The position numbers were made by a program, and so were the translations under genes. Positions 14,609-20,548 of a stretch of DNA of 30,449 nt are shown here, in pieces. The notes under the pieces were generated by a model, which saw only the letters and a list, made by a program, of their open reading frames with translations, ran no database searches and was not told the origin of the DNA. The stretch spans positions 1 through 30,449 of the forward strand of contig DGPZ01000042.1 in NCBI GenBank assembly GCA_002390675.1, in the 5' to 3' direction. The number at the start of each line of letters is the position of its first letter. Position 1 is the first letter of the stretch. This DNA comes from Deltaproteobacteria bacterium UBA4427 (GTDB lineage Bacteria > Myxococcota_A > UBA9160 > UBA4427).

Positions 14609-16348
14609 TTACAGGGGCGCTGGTTCGGCTGCTTGCTGAAGCGTGCGGAGGTGGCGCTTCGCACGATCGATGTGGCGGGCGCTGCGGATGCGCTGTCCGA
14701 GGGCTTCGACTTGCTGCCAGGCCCGGATCGCCTCCTCGCTTCGGCCGCCGAGTTCAAAGGCGATGGCGATGTTGTTATGCGTGGAGATCGATTGAGGATT
14801 CTCTTCGAGGGAGGTTTGGTAGGCATTGATGGCCTCGTCCCATCGCTCGAGCTCGCGGTACTTGTTGCCCAGGTTGTACCAAGCCATATGCATTCGGTCT
14901 TCGTTTACTAGAGGGAGGTGAACGAAGAAGCCGAGTAGGATGATCGCGACCGCGCGAATCGCGAAGGGAGCCCACGCCCGCGTGCGAAGAAGCCCTGCGA
15001 GTTCGAACGCGGCGAAGGCGGCAAAGGGAAGCATGAGGAACGTCGCCGGCATGCGGTAGCGCGAGAGCACGAAGAAGAGCAGAGACGCGATCAGATAGGC
15101 ACCAATCGCTCCGTGGACAGGCAGGAATTCGCGCCATCGCCCGGCAGTGAGTATTAGGCCGAGCAGGGCGAAGGGCGCAATTAAACCGAGAGAGACGAGC
15201 GGCAAGCGCAATACCCAGCTGAAGCGTTTCGAGACTTCGACGGATCGGTTGTTCCAAACCTCGTGCGCATTGACGAAGAGTGCGGCTTTGCGAAATTCGA
15301 GTCGGATCCATTTGAGGGGATCGGCGCGAATTTCGTCTACGCCTCGACCCTGCCAATAGGACGAGACCTCTGAAGGCTTGAGCGACCGCCCAGTCTCTCG
15401 TTCGGCCACGCCCGTAAAGGCATCGCGCATCGTGCGTGGATTATCGACTCGGACATTCCAGCCAATCGACGGAATCTGCCACGTACCGTCCGCGTGGCGT
15501 TGATTTCCCATGTAGAAATTCGCGCCGCCCGTCGAGTTAAGCAGCACGAGATCGTCGCCAACGACGTAGTTCTTGAACGTAAACGGCAAAACGAGCAAGC
15601 AGATCACGACTCCAAACGTCGATCCGAATGCGAAGCGTTGACCAAAGCTGTAGTCGCCCTTCATTCCGAAGAGCACCCAGAGCGCGAGTACTGGAGCAAG
15701 CAACAGGACCGTCTGCCGGGCGAGCGCTGAGAGCCCAAGAAGCAAGCCGCATAACGCCCAACCTCGATAGGTTGGATAGTGGAGTGCACGAATAGACGCC
15801 CAGGCGAGGCCGACAACAAGCGGCACCTGTATGTTGACGATCATCGTCGTGCCGCCGTAAAAGACGTGCATTCCGTAGAGGATCGATGCCAAGCCGGTGA
15901 GTGCGGCGATGTGCCGATCGAAAAGCTCCCGTGCGAGTCCCCAAACAAGAACGCAGGATAATGCGCCCAGCACGACCTGGATCATTTTGACGGCGGGAAG
16001 GCTCGGGCCAAAGATGGAGTAGACCGAGGCCATGAACATCGGATAGAGCGGGCCTAAGAAGAGAACGCCGTCGCCGCGCCAATCTCCGGCGACGAGCTCG
16101 CGTGCCCACGCGTCGTAGACCGCGCCGTCGACGCTGGCGATCGTATAGAAGGGGTCGTGGATCGAGAGCGCGTGCAGATGGAAGGCGCGAAGCACGAGCG
16201 CGCAAACGAAGATCGTGAGCGCCACAGACCGGTCGCGTGCGAGCCACGTAGTCAATGCGTTTCCGACCGCGCGATTCGGGCCCCCGCCAGCGGTTCTTTC
16301 GCTCTCGGTACCGGGTTCGGCTCGGCCGTGTGTCGCGTCTTCATGCAC
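14609..16348 (-). CDS. Polytopic membrane glycosyltransferase (PMT/ArnT-like) with C-terminal TPRs
   Basis: A protein of 579 residues from the GTG at 16348 (598 from a TTG at 16405). About ten hydrophobic segments run from TIFVCALVLRAFHL to ILLGFFVHLPLV. The first periplasmic loop has SVDGAVYDAWARELVAGDW, with the Asp expected of GT-C dolichyl- or polyprenyl-phosphate-sugar transferases. GPLYPMF and ALARQTVLLLAPVLALW are typical of the PMT_2 group. The last ~100 residues hold two tetratricopeptide repeats (WYNLGNKYRELERWDEAINA and the following copy), suggesting a protein partner. It would move a sugar from a lipid carrier to a lipid or protein outside the membrane. A perfect TATAAT ends six bases before the GTG, favouring a leaderless GTG start; the TTG has a better-looking AAGGG site. 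The kinase gene lies downstream. Confidence 0.82.
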   Translation of the reverse strand: MHEDATHGRAEPGTESERTAGGGPNRAVGNALTTWLARDRSVALTIFVCALVLRAFHLHALSIHDPFYTIASVDGAVYDAWARELVAGDWRGDGVLFLGPLYPMFMASVYSIFGPSLPAVKMIQVVLGALSCVLVWGLARELFDRHIAALTGLASILYGMHVFYGGTTMIVNIQVPLVVGLAWASIRALHYPTYRGWALCGLLLGLSALARQTVLLLAPVLALWVLFGMKGDYSFGQRFAFGSTFGVVICLLVLPFTFKNYVVGDDLVLLNSTGGANFYMGNQRHADGTWQIPSIGWNVRVDNPRTMRDAFTGVAERETGRSLKPSEVSSYWQGRGVDEIRADPLKWIRLEFRKAALFVNAHEVWNNRSVEVSKRFSWVLRLPLVSLGLIAPFALLGLILTAGRWREFLPVHGAIGAYLIASLLFFVLSRYRMPATFLMLPFAAFAAFELAGLLRTRAWAPFAIRAVAIILLGFFVHLPLVNEDRMHMAWYNLGNKYRELERWDEAINAYQTSLEENPQSISTHNNIAIAFELGGRSEEAIRAWQQVEALGQRIRSARHIDRAKRHLRTLQQAAEPAPL

Positions 16349-16354
16349 AGCTTG

Positions 16355-16360
16355 ATTATA
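16355..16360 (-). promoter_or_regulatory. Perfect -10 box (TATAAT) of the glycosyltransferase gene
   Basis: The minus strand reads TATAAT, then CAAGCT, then GTG, which places transcription start at or within a base or two of the GTG codon, the layout of a leaderless mRNA. No good -35 lies at 17 bp; a TTGGAA is at 20 bp. If the TTG start at 16405 is used instead, this box would be coding sequence. Confidence 0.4.
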
Positions 16361-16488
16361 CGACCCGGCGACGCTCTTGCTTCCAATCGTGATTCCAATC
16401 GACAATCAATAGATCCCTTCGCCACGCGAAAGTGAGTTCTTGGCCCCGCGCGTCGCGCCCGGCACGCTGTCCGGTTAGTCTCCTCTTT

Positions 16489-17397
16489 ATGCAAGTGGAA
16501 TGGGGCGACGCAGAACAAAAGCTGACGGATCGGGTGAGCGTGCTCGTGGGCAGTGCGAACGGAGGCTATCCGTCGGGCAACACGTTGCTCGTTCGCGGGG
16601 CGAGCGAGACTTTCGTGATCGATCCCTCCGTCGATGTGATTGCGCGGGGGGGTGTGCCGGCACGGGTCGATGCGGTGCTGAATAGCCATGCCCATGAAGA
16701 CCATATGCCTGGGAATGGATTTTTTTCCGACGCGCGCGTGCATATTCATGAAGCTGATCTGGAAGGGGCTCGTTCTATCGAGGGCCTGATGGGGGTCTAC
16801 GGTTTTCGGGATGAAGCCGTGGAACGGGCCTTCAAAAAGACTGTCGTCGAAGATTTTAACTACGCCCCACGTCCCGACGCCTGCGGCTTCAGTGATGGCG
16901 ACGTCTTTGACCTCGGCGGTCTGTCGATCGAGAGCGTTCACCTTCCAGGGCATACCCGCGGCCATAGCGGCTTCAGAATTTCCGACGATGTCTTCTTTCT
17001 GTCGGACATAGACCTCACCGGCTTCGGTCCCTACTACGGTGACGCCTGGAGCGACCTCGATGATTTTGAGGAGAGCCTCCGGCGAGTGCGCGGCGAAGAA
17101 GCGCAGTGGTACGTGACTTTTCACCAAAAGGGTGTGATCGAGGGACGCGCGCTTTTTATTGAGTTGCTCGACAAATTTACTTCGGTGATCGATCGGCGGC
17201 ATAACGCGATGCTCGAATTTCTTGCCGAGCCGCATTCTTTGGATGAGATGGTGGATCATCGCTTTATCTATCGGCCTCACGTGAAGATGGAAATCGTCGA
17301 GCCCGTCGAATTTCGGAGCGCAGAACTTCACGTGGCACGGATGCTCGCGCGCGACGAAGCGGTCGAATTCGAACCTGGCCGTTACCGCGCCGCATGA
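16489..17397 (+). CDS. Metallo-beta-lactamase-fold hydrolase
   Basis: A protein of 302 residues. The zinc motif NSHAHEDHMPGN gives His67, His69, Asp71 and His72; a further ligand is His155 in PGHTRGHSGF and a late acidic ligand is Asp173/Asp175 in FLSDIDL. This is the general MBL-fold hydrolase plan; the substrate is not identifiable and it need not act on beta-lactams. Glyoxalase II, lactonase and thioesterase-like activities are candidates. The start at MQVEWGD (16489) is preferred to 16432 because the upstream residues are non-conserved. There is no ribosome site; a TAGTCT seven bases before the ATG resembles a -10, so translation may be leaderless. Its stop overlaps the next gene by four bases. 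Confidence 0.88.
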   Translation: MQVEWGDAEQKLTDRVSVLVGSANGGYPSGNTLLVRGASETFVIDPSVDVIARGGVPARVDAVLNSHAHEDHMPGNGFFSDARVHIHEADLEGARSIEGLMGVYGFRDEAVERAFKKTVVEDFNYAPRPDACGFSDGDVFDLGGLSIESVHLPGHTRGHSGFRISDDVFFLSDIDLTGFGPYYGDAWSDLDDFEESLRRVRGEEAQWYVTFHQKGVIEGRALFIELLDKFTSVIDRRHNAMLEFLAEPHSLDEMVDHRFIYRPHVKMEIVEPVEFRSAELHVARMLARDEAVEFEPGRYRAA

Positions 17398-17867
17398 GTG
17401 GTGCACAGAAAGAACTTTCTCCGGTCGTGGCGGAGTTGATCGAGCGACTTCGTTTGGAGCCGCATCCCGAAGGTGGTTTCTATCGCGAGACTTGGCGGTC
17501 CCCGGTTACCCTTGAAGCGTCGTCACTTCCGGCGGGATATTCGGCAGCGCGCTCCGCTGTAACGTCGATCTATTTTTTGCTTCCGACTGGCGTATGTTCC
17601 GCATTGCACCGGGTTCGTTCCGAGGAACTATGGATGCATCACCAAGGCGATGATGTCTTGCTCGGCATCGGTCCAACAGAAACTGAAGCAGAGGCAAAAT
17701 CCGGGGAGACGATCTTGGGGCAGGGCCTTTCGGCGCAGCTTCAGGCGGTCGTGCCGGCCATGGATTGGCAGCGTGCCGAAGCGCTTCCGGGCCCTTCGGG
17801 CTATGCGCTTGTGGGATGTGTCGTTGCGCCGGGGTTCGATTTCGCCGATTTTGAAATGGCGGACTAA
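17394..17867 (+). CDS. Cupin superfamily protein DUF985 (Cupin_5)
   Basis: A protein of 157 residues. The N-terminal ELIERLRLEPHPEGGFYRETWR (about 15-36) and the SIYFLLPTG, LHRVRSEELWMHHQGDDVLL and GYALVGCVVAPGFDFADFE segments are the DUF985 signature. The family has a cupin barrel, no agreed enzymatic activity, and may bind sugar-like or amine-like ligands. It overlaps the MBL-fold gene by ATGA, so translation is coupled. The pairing is noteworthy because neither partner has a known substrate. It ends in a convergent gap before the MaoC gene. Confidence 0.9.
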   Translation: MSGAQKELSPVVAELIERLRLEPHPEGGFYRETWRSPVTLEASSLPAGYSAARSAVTSIYFLLPTGVCSALHRVRSEELWMHHQGDDVLLGIGPTETEAEAKSGETILGQGLSAQLQAVVPAMDWQRAEALPGPSGYALVGCVVAPGFDFADFEMAD

Positions 17868-17946
17868 CGGAATTGCTGGTCAGTCCGGGGTATTTTTCGC
17901 GCCCCCTATGGCTGCGTTCGTCACGTGGCTTCGCGGTCCCGGTCGT

Positions 17947-18444
17947 CTAACCCGCGTCGCGCGCTTGGACGATCATCTTCGCGAGCATGGTGAGCACCGG
18001 TTCCCCGTTTTGATTTTCGACACGCTGGCGCGTCGTGACGATCCCCGTATCCGGGCGTGACTTCGAGCGTCGGCTGTCCTCGACTTCGACCTTGAGGGAT
18101 AAGACATCCCCGGGCCGGACGGGGGTCGCAAGGTCCAGAGACTCCAGCCCAAGCCCAGCGACGAGAACCGGGCGACAGGGCAATTGGTTGTAGAGCGCCT
18201 GCCGGATCGAAAATGTTAGGCAGCCCGGTGCGATTAATCCGCCAAAACGGCTTTTCGCCGCGGCGACGGGATCAGTATGAAAGGGTTGTGGGTCAAAACG
18301 GCGGCCGAATTCAAGCACTAGAGCTTCAGTGACGTGATAAGCGCCGCCGGCAATTTTGAAATCCGCCGCGTAGTCCTCGAAATACAGCGGAGTAGGATCC
18401 GCAGCGAGTCGGTTAGGCGAACCTATGTCTTCGTTCTCGCTCAT
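17947..18444 (-). CDS. MaoC-like acyl-CoA hydratase (hotdog fold)
   Basis: A protein of 165 residues. The hydratase-2 motif FGRRFDPQPFHTDP (46-59) supplies Asp51 and His56, followed by FGGLIAPG (67-74). It would hydrate a trans-2-enoyl-CoA to the R-hydroxyacyl-CoA, or the reverse, fitting the dehydrogenases and SDRs in the window. The family usually works as a dimer or as a double hotdog with a partner; no partner lies beside it. The ATG at 18444 overlaps the stop codon of the preceding small ORF (ATGA), so translation should be coupled to it. Confidence 0.9.
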   Translation of the reverse strand: MSENEDIGSPNRLAADPTPLYFEDYAADFKIAGGAYHVTEALVLEFGRRFDPQPFHTDPVAAAKSRFGGLIAPGCLTFSIRQALYNQLPCRPVLVAGLGLESLDLATPVRPGDVLSLKVEVEDSRRSKSRPDTGIVTTRQRVENQNGEPVLTMLAKMIVQARDAG

Positions 18445-18611
18445 TGGTTGTTCCCGTTCCCGTTCCCGTTTCGCGCTTCTATTAGGGCCGCGCGCATCGC
18501 CTTCGGCGTCGTGAGGCCGACGTGAGCCGGGTCCATGCCGTCGTATTTCCCCGCGATCGCGATGGTCACGATTTCGCGGACCCCGCCATCTACTATGTTG
18601 TTTGTGTTCAA
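18441..18611 (-). CDS. Small ORF (56 codons) coupled to the MaoC gene, with Asn-Gly repeat tail
   Basis: The ORF is open from a TTG at 18611 to TGA at 18441-18443. The middle reads VREIVTIAIAGKYDGMDPAH then VGLTTPKAMRAALIEA, a composition expected of a folded protein rather than chance sequence, and the tail is NGNGNGNNQ. The tail is encoded by a hexanucleotide repeat (three GGGAAC units). The stop overlaps the MaoC start codon in an ATGA. An in-frame TAG lies 12 codons upstream of the TTG, so it is not a visible extension of a larger gene unless frameshifted. I do not recognise the family. TTG is a rare start; a GTG at codon 15 is the alternative. Either a real small protein or a worn C-terminal fragment. 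Confidence 0.55.
   Translation of the reverse strand: MNTNNIVDGGVREIVTIAIAGKYDGMDPAHVGLTTPKAMRAALIEARNGNGNGNNQ
18449..18471. repeat. Hexanucleotide tandem repeat (TTCCCG on + strand)
   Basis: About 3.5 copies of TTCCCG lie just before the MaoC start codon. They encode the Asn-Gly tail of the small ORF and also sit at the MaoC ribosome-binding position. Copy-number change would alter the tail in-frame by two residues per unit. Confidence 0.75.
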
Positions 18612-18695
18612 AGGGGAGATGTTCCGGTCCTAGTTCGGCGATTGCGCAAGTTTAGGGCCTTCGCTGGCGCGCGCCCCGCCCGACATTAAACCGAA

Positions 18696-19448
18696 CTAGA
18701 CATTCGGCGTCTTCTCCTGAAAAAGCTCCGCCAGGAAATTAGTCAACGCTTGCCAGGATCGCCGCTCGGAATCACGGTGATAGGCCACGCCTTGCTCGGG
18801 CATGTCGTAACGCATGTTCGAAAATGAGTGCATCGTGCCCCCGTAGGCTATGAGCTGCCAGTCCGCGTGGCGCTCACTCATTTCTCGAGCGAAGGGTTCA
18901 ATCAACTCAGCGGGAACAAGGGGATCGTCCCATCCATGAAGAACCAACACGCGTGGTTCGATCGGTCTGGTCGATTGAGTCGCATGACTTTGAGACGGGG
19001 CACTCAGCAACCCATGAAAACTCGCGACGCCGACGAGGGGTGCATTGCCTCGTGCGAGGTCAAGTACGCACATTCCCCCGAAGCAATAACCGATTGCCGC
19101 CATCTCGTAGGCGTCGACCTCGGGGAGATCAGCCGCCGCCTCGAGTCCCGCTCGCAGGCGGGCCTGTAGAAAGTCGCGATCCAGTTCGAAGGGCTTCATG
19201 AGGGAATAGGCATCCTCATTTGTGGTGCCCTTGACTCCCGCCCCGTAGACATCCAGTGCGAAGCCCGCATAACCCATCCCCGCCAAGGTCACGGCTCGCT
19301 CTTCTTCAAAGCCTTGGTCGGTTTTCATGGCGTCGTGCACAACCACGACGCAGGGCCGCGGTGTCGTCCATTGATCATCCCACGCGAATTCGCCGCGAAG
19401 GGCATGGCCCTCGTGTTCGTAGTCGACCGATCGGATACGCACCGTCAT
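18696..19448 (-). CDS. Dienelactone hydrolase family protein
   Basis: An alpha/beta hydrolase of 250 residues, family DLH. The nucleophile elbow is IGYCFGGMC with Cys122, the acid is Asp174/Asp175 in VLHGWDDPLVP and the His is His207 in GTMHSFS, the Cys-Asp-His triad of dienelactone hydrolases. Such enzymes open lactones in chloroaromatic or aromatic catabolism; many relatives act on other esters. The start at 19448 is favoured because MTVRIRSVDYEHEG is the family N-terminus; upstream residues to 19520 would overlap the nitroreductase gene. It is divergent from the nitroreductase across only 35 bp, suggesting shared control. Confidence 0.88.
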   Translation of the reverse strand: MTVRIRSVDYEHEGHALRGEFAWDDQWTTPRPCVVVVHDAMKTDQGFEEERAVTLAGMGYAGFALDVYGAGVKGTTNEDAYSLMKPFELDRDFLQARLRAGLEAAADLPEVDAYEMAAIGYCFGGMCVLDLARGNAPLVGVASFHGLLSAPSQSHATQSTRPIEPRVLVLHGWDDPLVPAELIEPFAREMSERHADWQLIAYGGTMHSFSNMRYDMPEQGVAYHRDSERRSWQALTNFLAELFQEKTPNV

Positions 19449-19483
19449 ACTGAAGCTTCCCCCAGCCCGGAGCATCGCCGAAC

Positions 19484-20206
19484 ATGACCTCCAATTCCAA
19501 CCAAGATGATGGAAACGCATCGGCGCCGAAATCCAGTACCCCCCCGGAAGCGGCGGGTACCGCGATCAATGACTTTTTCGAAGTCGTCGAAACGACGCGG
19601 TCGGTTCGCAAGCGACTCGATTATGACCGCCCGGTTCCTCCGGAGCTGATCGAACGATGCATCGACGCGGCGGTTCAAGCGCCGACGGGGCTGAACCGAG
19701 AGGCCTGGCGCTTTCTGGTCCTGACGGATCCCGAGCCGAAGGCACAAGTTGCCGAACTCTATCGCGCGAGTATGGAGGGGCTTCAGGAACGGGTGCGTGA
19801 CCGTCTCCCACCGGAACTTCGCGATCAGCCGCTGCCCGGAGACAAGCCGACCTACGTAGGCCTCGCGGAGAATATGCATCGCATGCCCGCACTGATCCTC
19901 GTTTGCAGCGAAGGTCGCGCAACCTCTGAAGACGCGGCCATGCAGGTGGCGTTTTACGGTTCGGTCTTGCCCGCAGCTTGGTCTCTAATGCTGTCGCTTC
20001 GCGCGTCGGGGCTCGGGACGACTTGGACGACGCTGCTTGTAGCGGAAGAGGCGCGCGTGGCTGCGGCACTCGGGATCCCCGAGAACGTTACACAAACAAT
20101 TTTGCTCCCGGTCGCCTATACGAAGGGCGCCGTGTTGCGTCGTGCGAAGCGCAAGGGCGCAGCGGATGTGACCTATTGGAACCGTTGGGCGCAGTCGCGA
20201 GAATAA
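19484..20206 (+). CDS. Nitroreductase family FMN oxidoreductase
   Basis: A protein of 240 residues. The FMN-binding TTRSVRKRLDYDRPVPP (about 37-53) and AAVQAPTGLNREAWRFLVL (about 62-80) are the family signature; the later SLRASGLGTTWTT matches the second FMN segment. An extra low-complexity N-terminal ~28 residues (rich in Ser, Asn, Pro) precedes the fold. It would reduce nitro groups, quinones or other unsaturated carbonyls with NAD(P)H. It is divergent from the dienelactone hydrolase across a 35-bp gap. Confidence 0.9.
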   Translation: MTSNSNQDDGNASAPKSSTPPEAAGTAINDFFEVVETTRSVRKRLDYDRPVPPELIERCIDAAVQAPTGLNREAWRFLVLTDPEPKAQVAELYRASMEGLQERVRDRLPPELRDQPLPGDKPTYVGLAENMHRMPALILVCSEGRATSEDAAMQVAFYGSVLPAAWSLMLSLRASGLGTTWTTLLVAEEARVAAALGIPENVTQTILLPVAYTKGAVLRRAKRKGAADVTYWNRWAQSRE

Positions 20207-20548
20207 TTTTCCGTTAGGCAATCACGAGCCTGCCGCGACTCTGCGAAGCCAGAGCAGCGCATTACGAGGAGAGTCGGTTAGACGCAGCTGTAGCGACCGG
20301 ACGCGTCGGAGCAGACTGCCCTCTGTAGCTCCGCACCAAGGCGCGAAGCCTCGGATTCATTGGGCACGAAGCGGCAGGGGGCTCGCTTCGTGCGCGCATT
20401 CCTCTTGCCGCACGGTCGCAGGTCCGCCGCGAAATGGGCATACTCGGGCGCCCTCGCAGAACTTGGCGGGAGGAAATTTGGCCCTCTGGGGGCGAGCCGC
20501 GTCTTTGGATTGCCGGCTCGATATTTGGTTGTGAAAGAACGGGAGCAG
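20207..20548. other. 342-bp leader region before the dikinase gene
   Basis: No convincing gene was found on either strand; the ORF reading across it on the plus strand is an N-terminal extension without similarity to the family. It contains a 10-bp-stem hairpin at 20364-20393 and a GGGAG ribosome site just before the ATG at 20549. The length suggests a long 5' leader. Confidence 0.4.
20364..20393. repeat. Leader hairpin with perfect 10-bp stem
   Basis: GCACGAAGCG (20364-20373) pairs perfectly with CGCTTCGTGC (20384-20393) around a 10-base loop. It sits about 155 bp upstream of the dikinase start. There is no T run after it. It could be an attenuator, an operator or the end of the nitroreductase transcript. 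Confidence 0.55.

Noticed and set aside
16252..17406. 384-codon minus-strand ORF opposite the MBL-fold gene
   Set aside because: The MBL gene has the zinc motif and couples to the next gene; the opposite ORF has no recognisable domain.
20360..20548. 63-codon N-terminal extension of the dikinase
   Set aside because: The family starts at the MARILTLDEIEG segment with a ribosome site; the extension is not conserved-looking and contains the hairpin.
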